A stretch of DNA of 64,000 nucleotides from Albugo candida (GCA_905220665.1 CAJNAR010000180.1:186001-250000), one strand, 5' to 3'. Shown: positions 11,230 to 23,635, numbered from the stretch's first letter. Notes: generated from the letters alone by a model not told the origin. Translations and numbers: made by a program.

Positions 11230-12200
11230 AATTTTTCTATATTTCTACTAGTTTTTTATATAATCTAATACAAGAAAAATGGTGTATCATGATGCACAGT
11301 ATTATTAATTTTTTTGACGAAATAGTACAGGTTGTTTTGTTCATGCAGTAATCATAACGCGCAAAGTGAGATAATAGCCAGGCTTGATTGTAGTAAAATT
11401 ATTGATTATATTTCTAGATACTAGATATCAAATAAAGATATAGTACAGGGGTTGTTTTTCATCTAGTAATCATAATACGCATAGTAAATTAATCGTCGTC
11501 TTTTTATTATAGTAATATCATTGATTACGTCTAGGTTTCTACTAGATTTAGAACAAAGAAATAGAACGGTTAGAATAAAGAAATAGAACGGTTTTGTTTC
11601 ATCTAGTAATCATAATACGCATACTAAGTTAATAGTCAGCTTTTTATTATAGTAGTATCATTGAGTACGTCTAGGTTTCTACTAGATTTAAAATAAAGAA
11701 ATAGTTCAGGAGTTTATCTTCATCTAGTAATCATAATACGCATAGTAAGTTAATAGTCAGCTTTAAAGTATAGTAAACTATTGATTATTTTTAGCTTTCT
11801 TTCAAATCTAAAACAGAGAAAAAGTCCAGAGGGTTTCCTCATGCAGTAACCATAACACGCATAGTGAAATAATAGTCAGGTTTTTATTGTAGTAATATCA
11901 TTGATTTTATTACTAGATTTCTACTGGATGTAAAATAAAGAAATAGTACAGGGTTTTTTCTTCACGCAGTAATCATAATACGCATAGTGAGTGTATAATC
12001 AACTTTTCATTTTAGTAATAGCATTGATTATCTCTAGATTTCAAGTTTATTAAAGTTAAAGGAAAAGTTCAGTTGGTTTTTATCTATTTCGTGCATGATT
12101 TGATGAAATGATTATATGCACTCAGTGAGGAGTGAGTAAGCAGACACCATTTATTATTGTAATTATTATTGGTTGCTTCTACTAGATTTGAAATATAAAA
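11230..12200. repeat. Minisatellite array, about 120-bp unit (left arm)
   Basis: Six to seven diverged direct repeats. The landmark AGTAATCATAATACGCATAG recurs at about 11346, 11463, 11604, 11723, 11843 and 11968, a spacing of about 117-141 bp. Each unit also contains a TTTTTATTATAGTA block and a TTTCTACTAGATTT block. It is A+T-rich with no coding potential. The reverse complement of about 70 bp of each unit matches the array at 35.33-35.87 kb. Confidence 0.85.
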
Positions 12201-12239
12201 AAGGTCAGATGGCTTCATTCCATAATAATCATATGTGTC

Positions 12240-13870
12240 TTGTGAGTTAATAGACCACACAGACAACGAAGTTTCGAGTGCGTCTTACCCTCATGGACAT
12301 TGTTTTGACTTTTATATAAATTACGCATATGTAAGTAGTATTTTAAAACGTGACACAAATACACGCTATTTTTCCATTCGACCCAAGCGTGTCCAATTCC
12401 TCTCCGAGTTTCACTTGATGCACTCATCAGACAACAAGAGAACTCGGTCGCGATGATCGTATATTTGGTCTTGCGAAGCGAGAAGTTTTTGTTCGAAAGC
12501 ATTTGTCTTGGATACGATTTGATAATTTTTGCACGTTAGTGACTTGAATGGATTGCTTTGGAACAAAATTTTCACTAATTCTTGGTCTGACATATCAGTT
12601 TTCTCTCAGCATTCTGACAATTGTTGTTTCACAACATTGCTTTTTTCGTTGGATTGCCTTGATACGTATCCCTCCTGCTATCTTAAAGTTTGTAGAGCTA
12701 CTAGTAGTTTTGCTGAAGTCGCTTGCCTCGCATTTCTTCAATCGATTCTGATAGAACTTGCTCCATTAGCTCATATTGTTTCCTCTTCTGCAGATCGCCA
12801 TCTGCTGTGGCTTTCATTTCTAAATTTCTCTCGTTCCACAGAGTCCAAGTGAGCCTTTTATTACTCGCAATCATTGGTATGTGAACTTGGATTTCTGGTT
12901 CTTGACGACGCTCTATCAATTGTGCTGTCATGTTGTTGTCTCAAAGGTGGATGATGAGCTACAACCATGTCGTCTGAGATCCAACGAGGGTACTTCTACC
13001 TCCTGAGCGTCTAGTGCTGCCAGTAAGCGCTCCATCCTTTTGACCTGAGCCAGTTCCTCCAAAATTGCTTCACTTGGAAACTCGACTTCTAGAGTGGGAG
13101 ACTTACTCCTTCCTATCTATCCGCTTCCTCTAGTCATGATCGATTATAAAGCGTCAAAATGCCCAAGAGAAATAAGTTGAGTGCGTACTTGCTCATTTTG
13201 AAACTCCAATGATGTGGAATGATGCTTTTTCTATTTTGATATAGCTTTCAACATAACGTTTGCCTTCCGATATCATTGCATATTTTGACAACAAAGACGG
13301 CGCTTTGAGGTACTGAGACAGCATGCTAGTTTCGATCACTCGTTTCAGTCTTTTTTTAATTTCTTGATCTGCTTCATTATCCTCTTTGACCAGTGTTTCA
13401 TCCATGGTTTGACCTGGGAATATCTTTTAATCCTGATATCGCCATCCATGTTGCCGGAACTCATCTTCTTTGTACCAATCTGAAGGGTGTCACGTCACGC
13501 AATATTGCCGCTTACTAAAGGAACAGTTGGATTTGGAGGGTAATAAGACATTCACTTTTTGATTATTTTATCATATTGAATTGGTTGGCCTTTTTCGTCA
13601 ATATTTGTGCTCACATTCAAAATAAAGTACAAAATTTTTGCTACTGACCACAGTGCTTCTTCCATCCAACTCGTAATTGCAGTGGCGGTTGTGATGATAG
13701 TATTTCGTCAAACATACGTGGTTTGAAAAGACGGAAGATCTCACCGAAAGAAGCACTCGACATCACTTTTCTTTTTTCGCTTTCTGATTCTTGATGAACC
13801 AATTAAGACGTAGTCAATAGAAAGTTTTTTCCGTTATTTTCACCATCACGTTCGATTAGGCCGGAACGCA
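12240..13870 (-). pseudogene. Coiled-coil protein pseudogene, left copy
   Basis: Reading leftwards on the minus strand: SASFGEIFRLFKPRMF (about 13770), a frame from 13405 to 13193, an intron-like gap at 13188-13130 (GTACGC...CTAG), ILEELAQVKRMERLL (about 13060), 12931-12701 with DLQKRKQYELMEQV, and 12593-12411 with EQKLLASQDQIYDHRD. The same order and sequence occur on the plus strand at 32.69-34.46 kb. The segments are helical and heptad-like, so the product was probably a long coiled-coil protein. Frame changes between segments without splice signals, and stops at different places in the two copies, mark both as pseudogenes or at best one marginal gene. The family is unknown. Confidence 0.55.
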
Positions 13871-13874
13871 TCTT

Positions 13875-15540
13875 CTATTTGGTGATTTGAACACACCACC
13901 CTCTCCAGGTGTCGATGCTTCAAGTGGAACGATTCGATATGAACCCAGTCGATGTAAATGTATTCCGCAGCTGGTTATGGTAGACGGTTGGGGAATCCAG
14001 CATACCATTGAAAAGGAATTCAAAGGATCATTACGGCGTAAGATTCGACTAAATTGCATCTGATTGTCAGAAGAGCTATATAAAATGGTATACAAACACG
14101 CTAGATATATCCGTCCACCACATGCAGGAATTCATATCACACAAAGAATACCTATACCGACTCCAAATTGATACCCAGGTAGAGGGTTTCAAAATATATC
14201 TTACGACTATTTGAATATTCTTTAGTTGCCGAAGCAATCAAATTGGAATCGATTCCGATACTTGAAAAGTTGCGAGCAACTTCGACTCGCGGAAAAATGT
14301 TGAAAAGTTGGAAGCCAAAAGTCAAGAGTAAGCTTAAATATAAAGAATCAACAAAAACATCTCATAATACAGCCGACGTGATGTTGAGTATAGAAAGCTA
14401 GTTTTGGAAGCCGTCGCAGATCTACATCGCACCCAAGATACCAATCAGTCACAGCATTTTCTCGAAGCGTGTCTCAAACAATTCAATTCTCGGTCTAGAT
14501 TAATGTCAAATGTAATTCAGATGAGAGAAGCTCTCATTATGTGAAGCATTTTCAGAATTCCTCCAAGCCTTCCGGATAGTTCTTGTAGTCACGTACCGAT
14601 CTGAAATTCGACCAACACTTGTGGCACCATGGCAGCGCACCCAAGGGTAACCATTGATGTATATACGCATCATAGGTGGGGTATCATGGGCTCCCTCTAT
14701 CTCTCCGATACAGAATAAGCTATCACACGTGGTAAGATCAAAACAGATTCCTGATTCGATTCAAGGTTCCTTTGCATCAAATGAGCAACAGAGTCTCTCA
14801 ACTTGCCTAAGTACGACCGAGATCGTGAAAGCTATACATTACAAGCAAAGTAATTCGTTTCTAGATATCGATGTGCTGTACTACCTGATGAGTTCTATCC
14901 ACTTCTGGAGAGTGGATGAGGATCGCGGTTGAATATCAGCTAGAAAGAGGTAACTTGATTCACTCACAACTTCACTCATTAACCACGTTGTTCTACATAA
15001 AAGATCAGGGGTTGCTCCGGCCACTTATAGACCGTTCGCAGTACTCATCTTGTTAAACAAAGCCTTCACGAACGTTACTCGGTCCATTTTGTAATCTAGG
15101 GTTTTGTGTTCGTCAAAAAATGTGTGTAAAACAAGAAAAACATTAGCAATTCTTATAGGGGCAAAATGTAAGCATGCATATCCGAAAACTGTAATAAAAG
15201 ATAGAGACTGAATATACAAAGTGGTTAGGAAGGTGGGAGGGGGTCCATAAATAATTCGATTTTTCTACACAATGAAAAATTGAGTATTGAAGATTTCTTC
15301 TAGATAATGTAAAAAATCTGCATGTGCAAACCGGTATGGATATGGGGAAAAGAATCCTTCCACGAAAGAAAACTTTTTATCGAATTCTAGGATGGGCAGT
15401 GCGACTTTTTGTTCCAGAAACATAGGTAGAGATGGAAAAAATAGCGTTCCATTTCTGAAGAAAATTTCAAACTTGATAGAAATGTAAGGAGATGAATAGT
15501 TACTTTTCAATTTCCTACAAGCCAAATATCAGAAAGGAAG
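13875..15540. other. No supported gene; small opposing open frames
   Basis: Open frames at 13856-14095 (-), 14654-14932 (+), 15025-15219 (-) and 15265-15525 (-, 86 codons, aromatic-rich) have no recognisable domain. On the plus strand near 13890-14150 there is a protein-like stretch (VDGWGIQHTIEKEFKG) interrupted by a stop. I could not find matching sequence in the corresponding part of the right arm (30.2-32.7 kb). Confidence 0.25.
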
Positions 15541-15543
15541 TGA

Positions 15544-16077
15544 TTGATAAGCTTACCGGAGCCTGAGGGTTTGTTTTTGTCCTATTGGAAAAAAATAGAA
15601 GAAGATCGGAATATCATCGACTCGGTGACCCAAAACGTTTTTGAATACCGTAAAAGAGCGGAGCAACGTCAACAAGAGGAAGTAAAGGTAACGAGGTCAA
15701 TAACATCGAATCTCGAAATCACTCGAAAGAAAATGTGTGACCTCGAACAAAGACTTGACTGCTGCGCGAAGAAAATTGATCGTGAAGATGCAAAATCAGA
15801 GGCAGATCAAGTTGGTGAAGATGCGCAATCGACATCACCCACTGAAGATAACAACAGAGCAACCAAGAAAAGAAAGTTGTGTACATTGACCTTTAAATCG
15901 AAAGAATTAAAATACTATGCTTTTGATTCTACTACACAGCTCATATTCTATATAATTCTCTATTCTGGGAAAGAAGGAGCATTACAGCTGAAATTGAGGT
16001 ACTTGGATATTGCAAATAATATTAGGTTAATCCAGAGCCTTGGTAGTAAACTCTTCCTGTATTCTATGCTGAGATAG
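15544..16077 (+). CDS. Coiled-coil protein with KKRK nuclear-localisation-like motif, copy 1
   Basis: A 177-codon frame; it opens directly after a TGA and its first codon is TTG, so the true start is unknown and it may be an internal exon. Residues about 30-80 form a charged coiled coil (EYRKRAEQRQQEEV, KMCDLEQRLD), residues about 80-105 are acidic and S/T-rich, and then RATKKRKL resembles a monopartite nuclear-localisation signal. The C-terminal 60 residues are more hydrophobic and may be read-through of non-coding sequence. The homologous minus-strand copy at 29812-30180 ends its frame right after KKRKVDE, which suggests the real protein ends soon after this motif. The role is unknown; nuclear location is inferred. 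Confidence 0.45.
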   Translation: MISLPEPEGLFLSYWKKIEEDRNIIDSVTQNVFEYRKRAEQRQQEEVKVTRSITSNLEITRKKMCDLEQRLDCCAKKIDREDAKSEADQVGEDAQSTSPTEDNNRATKKRKLCTLTFKSKELKYYAFDSTTQLIFYIILYSGKEGALQLKLRYLDIANNIRLIQSLGSKLFLYSMLR

Positions 16078-16295
16078 ATTAGCCTGCATCCAGTTCTCTT
16101 TATCAGACCATTTGTTTTTGCATAGTTAGCTTGTCGTCAACGTGCTGAAATTTTTGAAAGCAAGATGGGCTCGACTGGATATTTTATCTATGCACTTGTA
16201 GTATTAGGGGAAAGACTTCAAAGTAGATGCATTATAACGTATGCTCTTTGATAAGTTTTCTGTTCTCATGACACGCATTGCAAATCTTTGCAAAA

Positions 16296-16748
16296 ATGAC
16301 ATCCTTCTTCTTATCATGTCTGCTAACCACTTTATTTGTTGCAATTCGAAATTTTAATATCAAGACGTGCCAAAGATTTCTCAACCATAACCATGGTCAT
16401 CAGTTCAATTCATCAGCTCCTGACATGTTAAAAAATTTGAAAAATATCTTTTTACAGCTACGGATCCATAGACGCTATCTGCTCCACACCTTGATTGTTG
16501 CTGCTTCCGTGAGTGTTTTTACTCCATTCTTCTCCGTATATGTTTCATCCCGGTGTTTATCTGATATTGAAAATTTTAGGGCCAGAAGAAGTTTATCACG
16601 CAAACTAAAAATCTTGTTGAAAATAAACGTACGTTTTTCGGAAATAGTTCTCTCTGTCCATAACGAAAACCATGATTTGTCGATTCTTATACCCAAAGGA
16701 CATAGTACATATCCTTTTCATCAGTTGAAATCAAATTTAAAAGTCTAA
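16296..16748 (+). CDS. Small hydrophobic-N-terminus protein, hypothetical
   Basis: From the ATG at 16296 the frame gives about 150 residues. The start, MTSFFLSCLLTTLFVAI, looks like a signal peptide or signal anchor. A second hydrophobic segment (LLHTLIVAASVSVF) lies near residue 70, and the rest is basic (RARRSLSRKLKILLK). A small secreted or membrane protein is possible, but composition alone produces such frames in A+T-rich DNA. There is no RXLR-type motif in the expected place. No paralogue was found in the window. Confidence 0.3.
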   Translation: MTSFFLSCLLTTLFVAIRNFNIKTCQRFLNHNHGHQFNSSAPDMLKNLKNIFLQLRIHRRYLLHTLIVAASVSVFTPFFSVYVSSRCLSDIENFRARRSLSRKLKILLKINVRFSEIVLSVHNENHDLSILIPKGHSTYPFHQLKSNLKV

Positions 16749-16904
16749 TTATGCATAAAATATAAAACCGATTCGTTTCAGTGAACGACATCGCATTTAG
16801 CTTATAAATTATCTTGTCTTGGCACACACCGAACTCGATCGAGAAAATTGTGTGTGAGACTTTGCAATTCACACAGCTAATAGTATCATTTTGGGGTTTA
16901 TGTG

Positions 16905-17755
16905 ATACTTATATGTGAAAATATGTCGCAATATATTCACAATTCGGAGTGATTCATCATCTAGAATATCCTTTCGATGACGCCGCCCGCATCAACTAGG
17001 ACGATTATGTCGTGGAGTTCGAAAAAATGAGAAGAGTTTTGTTATTTGGAAAGGTCCCTAGTTCGCTATCCTCCTTCTAAGCCATTATCCTAGCACGATT
17101 GCTCCCGCAACCAGTCATAAAACGTTGTAGGATCACGTGTACTTGAGCAAGGTATAGAACATGCAATTCGAATAATAAGGGTGTCCGTCTATCCGTTAGG
17201 AACATGTTTCTTAAATGTTCATTTTGATAGAATCTATCGATTACGTGGGTGACGCGAATAGTTTGGCTTGCTTCCTGTAATCTGTTGATATTTTTTTCGA
17301 CAGGGCCCCACCGGTGCCGAGCATGAGCCTATTTATAATTACATTCCTAATTGACATATTTTCTATTTCCGCAATAATAGAGCAAAATGTATGCGCCTGT
17401 GTTATGTATTTATGTCGATAACTTGCTCGTCTTAATCGTTTTGAGTATCATTTACGTTACAGATACTAAACGTTGCCCGAATCAGAGCTTCCCTACGACA
17501 CAAAGAACTCCGTTTTCTTATGGTGTGCGTTTTGGTCAAGCTTCTAAACAGATTGAGAAGCATATCATTCTCTTTCTGACGCTTTTGTTATTAGTCAAAC
17601 AAACGGAAATTTATCACGAAATACGTCTGTCGTCCCGTCATACTAATCGGTACATTAGATTCAGCTTGGGGTCACAAGTGCATCTTCTTTTAGGGAAAGT
17701 CGTACAGTTCAAAATGCCATTAACAAGATGCAGTGAAAAGTTGATTGAAAAGTGA
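16905..17755 (+). repeat. Diverged duplicate segment, copy 2 (partner at 3.84-4.37 kb)
   Basis: It shares ordered blocks with 3836-4365, with about 300 extra bases between the first two blocks (about 16950-17220). The plus frame 17387-17755 (122 codons) starts with a hydrophobic segment (LLVLIVLSIIYVTD), corresponding to LILTMLIIIHVAD in copy 1. After that the frame that matches copy 1 shifts, so this open frame is only partly the ancestral one. This is decayed coding sequence of unknown family. Confidence 0.5.
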
Positions 17756-17759
17756 CTGA

Positions 17760-18275
17760 TTCACATGTTCGCAATCCAAAGTTCGATTCGGTCCCACCAT
17801 CAATTCATACGGTACTATTTCCTCCTTCTCAGAGCATATAGCATTTTCAACATCGGTAATGCGAGACAAAAGATACAGTACGTCTCTCACGATATATCGA
17901 GAAGGACCGATGTTATGTCCCTCATCACGTTATCAAAGCGAAGCGGCTAAAGTGACTACCAAATGGCGTGATATAAACGTTTAAGCTACTCCGTTTGAAA
18001 TGCAGTTTTCTTCCAACAAATCCCGCAGAGATTTTCCATACAAGAACATGATCATCTCCCTTTCATCTAATTGATTCACATCTTCATTGTATGGCCATCG
18101 CTTAATCCAGAAGAGCTTTCTATTACAGAATTTTCTTAGAACACGGTTCCCTCCTAAGTTGCTCATCCGAAACTCTAAGACGAATCTACAGTAGATTAGA
18201 AAGAAAGAAAAATGTACAGCAGTTTTTCTCACTACTTTTCTTCCCGGTTCGCGACATTCCTGAATCGTGTTGACG
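17760..18275. other. No supported gene
   Basis: Short frames at 17765-17950 (+) and 17981-18232 (-) carry no recognisable motif. Confidence 0.35.
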
Positions 18276-18279
18276 TATA

Positions 18280-19940
18280 TGGAGCAAGAAGCCGAAGCTC
18301 TGGTGGTGAAAGGGCTGCGTCAGAGCTTTATTGATTCGGATGAATAACCACATATAGCTGAGCTCCATATTAGATGCATGGAGATTCTTGCAAATCTCTA
18401 TGGTACATTACTTGATAAGATAGCTAGAGGTGCAGGACAGGATGTGTCTGGTTTTTGAAGCTATCAGGTTGGCCGAATTGACGTTGAAACGTGAATGGAA
18501 AACCCGTCCCATAGCTGCAGGATTGCAATATGAAAAGGCAGGTATGGTGGTGCGATCGAATGTCTCGGTATGATGGGGAATGGCTTGCTTTGTGATCTCG
18601 GCTGATTCGTATATATTTTCTTTCTTGGCACAAAATGTGCAAGTATTTCGAAATGAGGCTCGTGAAGGTGTGTTTTGATGACACCGACAGATAGAGAATA
18701 AATTATCAAACGTATTTTGATCATGCAGCGGATGCACCGTTGAATTGTCTTTTAGTCGCTGCAAAGCACGCTGGGGCACTAGTGGACGATCACACAATCG
18801 GTGCATCACGAAAAAAGGATGTCCATCTGAAGCAAGAGCGAAACGTGAAATTTATTCACGACTACCTGGTCATGGTGAATCAGAAGGATGGTTGAAGAGT
18901 ACCAATATGCATGGGTGCAAAATATGGAGGCTTTATTACTCCATACTTGATCCTGAGCTTAAGTTGGACTTTTCGGTTTCCAAAAAGCGCATGAATAAAT
19001 GTCGGTAAACATGAATTTGGGACTTTATACCGTGTGGCGTGAGCCAGAAGGGTTCCTGCGGACTTCGTCGTTCACGATGATAGTTTGGGCACTCCATTGA
19101 CCACAAATATTCTCCATCTGTGCTTGAAATGTGATCCCACGATATAAAAATATCATGCGTTTCGGATATTATGGCAATCGCATTATGCGGTCTCCATTGG
19201 ATACTGCTACTAAGTGAGCTTATTGCTAGCGGTCACTTTTGCATCCTTGCCAAGCGGTGCATCCCAAAGTTGAGCCGTAACAGGATTGTGCCCGCGTAAA
19301 AGACGCGCACAAGTATCGACATTATGCGTTCTGTGGTGAAACACTTTGCAATCATATGGCAAACATGATGATGGCAGAAATCCTGGACGCAATCTAGCAA
19401 CTTGATGATCTTTTTTCTGCAGCTATGAAGTCATCCAAGGGCGCTTCGAACCGATTTCTAAATTGAATTCTTTGATGGAGTAATGTGATCAATGAACACT
19501 CAGATCAGAGTTACCATGAATTCTGTGAAGAGTATACTGAAGGGCTGTTATTTATTCCAATAAACAAAAAATTGGATTCCTTGTATGCTCTTCTCTTGCA
19601 TTGCTCACTTGGCGATCCTAGCGAACTAGCTCGGATTACTAGGGTATAGCTAATATGAAGAGTCGATCAAATGTGGGGATTCAGCATCCTAATGATACGA
19701 GGTCAAACACCATTATGGGATAGCAACCATTTTCATGTAGAGACCAGAACGTTTGTTTGAATATCAGCGTGGCGGATCCTTCTATTGCGGTATACTCAAT
19801 TCAAACGGGGAAATGTATTTCGAAGGATTCACTTATCGAGAAGAAAATGTGCCGATCGGCTCACGATCATCTTGCATATGTCCTGGAAACACAAGTGAGC
19901 TGTGGTACTAAGATGAAACCTACTCAGCACAAGTTTTGAC
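18280..19940 (+). pseudogene. Decayed plus-strand gene, unidentified
   Basis: Protein-like plus-strand segments follow each other. Near 18285 a helical piece (EQEAEALVVKGLRQSF) leads through one TAA into IRCMEILANLYGTLLD. A frame change near 18450 gives FEAIRLAELTLKREWK and RPIAAGLQYEKAGMVV, then two adjacent stops and ADSYIFSFLAQNVQVF. Near 18725 comes LNCLLVAAKHAGALVDD, and near 19760 a final 60-codon frame. The minus-strand frame at 18408-18809 (133 codons) overlaps this and is probably a shadow. At least four frame changes and several stops show decay. I do not recognise the family; the first half looks like an alpha-helical repeat protein. Confidence 0.4.
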
Positions 19941-19944
19941 GCAT

Positions 19945-22825
19945 TTCACAGAGACGGAAGTTGTGTGTTTCGTTAGCAAGACTTCTCCATTGATAAAAAA
20001 TTGCTTATCTTTAGAAAGCTCACCCTAAATAACTCATGAGATTATGAGAGCTTCTGTGACTGTTTAATCGCAAATGGGACACATTATCGAATATGGAAAA
20101 TTCAGAAATCTATGATAATCAGAGGCATCACAGGACGTGGAACAATAGAGTAACAACAAATGTATGGGATTTTTGGTGATATAAAACGGAATCTCTACCT
20201 TATCTTCTGGAAGACATAATGTATAACGTCACTTGTCGATACGCGTATATTATCAATTCTACAATTCACCCTTCCTGGTAGCTAAAGCGTTGCATATCAT
20301 TGGACTTTTATTGTAAATCAAGTGGACGAAGTAGAGACGGTATGAAAACTCGAATGTAATCGATAAGAATAATGCGGCTAAAAACATGTAATTCATTTTC
20401 TCCGGAAGCTGATCATCACAAAAGAGTCAATTGAAGGTACCCTAAACAATTAAAAATGTCCAGTGGAGCTGTCGTGCAAGCATAACTTGCTTGACCAGCG
20501 AATAGGCAACTTACAGCCGAATATTGTGATAGATAGAGTTGATACGAGAGGCATGTAAGTCACTCGGCATGACTTAATCAATACGGCAAAAGCTTCACAA
20601 AAGATATTGAACCATATAAACCTAGCTGATAGAAATGTGTGTTTCACAAGCTACCGCATTATAGAAAGCCTTTATACCCTGATATGCATCATCCTAAGAC
20701 CAGTTTGGCTAACGCGTATCAATAAGACTCCTTAGACTCACTATAAAAAGGCGAAAACAAAATGCTTATTGATTCTCAGACGCTATCGAAGACCTGTATC
20801 TTTTCATGACGTGAAGCAGACGAACTTCATTTTGACGAGATTCTTGATGTCAAGCAGTAATGTGATGGTTCGCCAATGACTTGGACGTAGACGTAGATAA
20901 AGAACGCACTTTGCAATGACTAATTCTCTACGCCAGATTTCAAGTAAATATATACTGCACAAAGAGAGTATCAAGTGATTTTTGAGCTAGTTGGGAATGA
21001 GTAAAAGAAGAGAAAGGGAGACATGTATCAAATAACTTGGGAAAGCGCCACATAAGAAATTCCTCAAATATGTATGTGACAGGAATACTTTGTCCCTCAG
21101 TAGTCAGCATAGACTGAATATTGTTCAGAATCACAGCGTTGAAGCTTCATTTAGCACTAAACCAATTAGACTTCCGATCGGCGTTGCAAGTATCATATCT
21201 ACACATCCCTATACTATAAGTTAGAATTGGTCCCGTAGTGATTAGTGATCAATATCAGACAACTTTCTGATATGGTACTTCATTTCTGGCACCGTTTTTA
21301 TCACTATGCATCAAGCAAAATTTTGTAAAAAGAACATAATACGGCAGGTTCTTACGTGCTCAATATTTTACGCACCTTACTTCGGTCTTCAACGTTGTAT
21401 TCTGTCTAGGATGAATCGAGGAAGTCTGGTACTAATGATCGCTATTACTTACTTTGATATCTCTATCCTCAGATAGGGGTCAGCAAGGTGCCTCCAATGT
21501 ACTTCATATGAAGAAAAAACTACCGAACGGACGGAAGAACAAACGTCAAATTTCCCCAGGATGTGCAACATGACCGTGACAAAAATCATAGTATCGACTC
21601 ATCTCAATTTTTTTTATCCCCAAAAAGGATTCATCTGACTCCAATATTTATCAAAACTCATTAATTTATCTTTGTTTTGATTTACTGCTGCATTTATAGG
21701 CATCGCGGTGGGTGACGATATGTTGATGGCGATAATCATGACGCAAGCAGAAGATTTTTTGGGTTGTACAATATTGATTTATATCATTTATGTAATTAAG
21801 CGAACGATGGACATTAGTTTTGACCAATATTCTTTTGCGTAGATGTCAACTAAAGCAAGGAGAAAAACAAGAGGTATCAGAAGTCTTGGTTTTTCTACAT
21901 TCTCTTACCAGTCTTTCATGACTTACTCCAACAAATATGGCAGGAGATACGACACATTTATTTATTTGCTATACCACAGAATTTGACTACACGTGATATT
22001 CGTTTTGTGAGGCACGTACATACGGTTCTTCTTAGAAAACATATCGTCTGACTAATCTCATTTATCCACACCAAATTTACTGTTCTTGCGGCAAAAGATC
22101 TGCAAAAGAGATTTCAAATACATGATAAAACAACCAGAGTACTTTAATGTGAACAATTTGCGGTTGATGTGGCTGAAACAACCAAAAGTGTTATCAACTA
22201 GCACAAAACTTTGAAGTCGTGAACTTGACATCCCATCGAGCATTCGAAACAGATAAATCGATTGAACATTATGATTAGACTTGGGGGACGACCACTGCTA
22301 AAAACCGTCGTAATTTGTTCCATCATCTGAAGCGCACTGAAATGTAAAATTGATGATGTCCTGATAAAATTACGGCGATCCATCTGTTTTCAAATTATCA
22401 TCTCTATTTGTTTTATGAATGTGTCATACTACAAGCTAGACGACGCAACGTTTTGGTTGAACAATGCAAATGACGCTTTGTTGAAACAAGCCACTCGATG
22501 AGCAAACAAAGATTTGTGTTTCCTAACAACAACCATTTGATGACATATCATTATTTTACTGTAAGAATTACTCATCAGGTTCAAATATCCACGAATAGGC
22601 CCAATCGACTTTGACATATGAGCTATTCTAGTACTGTGTAGTATAGATCACACTTGTTCTTTTAGAAATCTGATCCTAATTCTAAATCGATAAAGATGAA
22701 TAAGACGGAGAAGCAAAATTCAGTATTGTTCGATCTTTGTGCAGATTTCTCTGACGAATGCAAAGAAAAATAAGTAAGCGTCCTTCAATTACAATTTCCA
22801 AGCTAGCACTTTCAGTGTAAATTCG
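19945..22825. other. Long A+T-rich stretch without a supported gene
   Basis: Only isolated frames of 60-65 codons occur on the minus strand (20450-20647, 20940-21134, 22058-22243, 22198-22383, 22429-22617). None has a motif or paralogue that I could find. I saw no repeats or RNA genes. This is the emptiest part of the window and lies near the centre of the large inverted duplication. Confidence 0.4.
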
Positions 22826-22833
22826 TCTCTACT

Positions 22834-23544
22834 GTGAAGTACATTTCAAGCATATTGCTAGTAAAAACTTACGACACGTCAGCAAGACTATGTCTCATGG
22901 TACTCCTTCAAATAGTGCGCAATGACATAACTTTTTTCGATTCAATGGAAAGGGATTCTAGCAGTAGTGTCGGATGTTTCAACCTATTTTCTGATTGCAA
23001 CATTTCGAAGGGTTGCTTTTCTGACAACTCATTCTCGTTTTGAAGCGCTTCCATCGGACTCCATCTTTTCTCGACGATCCTTACTTGCTACGCGTGCAGT
23101 TTACGTCTTTTCTTTGCTTTTATCAGTGTACATGATAGCTTGTGGAATTGTGTCTCTATCACCTACCTCATTCATATTGGCGCATTGATATGGCTTCTCC
23201 TGACTGATCTCTGTTGTAAATTACTTCCAAATTGGGGTGACGTTTTACATAAATTGCAAAATGTGCACTTACTTAATCCATTTTCAAATCCCTCCCAGAA
23301 AATAGATAATGTCCTCTGCTACTTACATTTGGAATTGAAGAAACAGCAAGAAATACCGGTACGAACAGTTAGACAAACTGCTGACTTCGTAACCCCGTAT
23401 TCCTATCTTCATTATTTTTCTATAAAACAGATGACCGTTGAGCTGCAGTCTTACTTACCAAAGGAATATTTCAGTCGACAGAAAGCTTATAAAGGAAATC
23501 CCAACACCATGAAAATTCCGACAGCCCGACATCTCGTACAATAA
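22834..23544 (+). pseudogene. Possible membrane-protein relic
   Basis: Three overlapping plus frames (22834-23043, 22967-23188, 23140-23544) succeed each other. The second carries a hydrophobic span (VYVFSLLLSVYMIACGIVSL) and the third begins with another (IGALIWLLLTDLCCKLL), followed by a polar tail of about 100 residues that is open to its stop at 23542. A single protein broken by two frameshifts is the simplest reading; short introns are the alternative. The family is not recognised. Confidence 0.35.
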
Positions 23545-23635
23545 GTACATTAGAAAATCTATGGACTAGAAATTGCTGGTTTTTGTACATGTACGAATAT
23601 CAGTACAGAGCCTGCCCCGACCGATCAATAATGTG

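Noticed and set aside
11230..12200. CRISPR array, suggested by regularly spaced repeats
   Set aside because: The whole 120-bp unit is repeated with no unique spacers, the genome is eukaryotic, and there are no cas genes. It is a minisatellite.
17387..17450. YVDNLLVL resembling the YVDD box of a reverse transcriptase
   Set aside because: The second Asp is Asn, the paralogous copy near 4110 reads differently, and none of the flanking reverse-transcriptase motifs is present. The true copia polymerase box is at about 56400.
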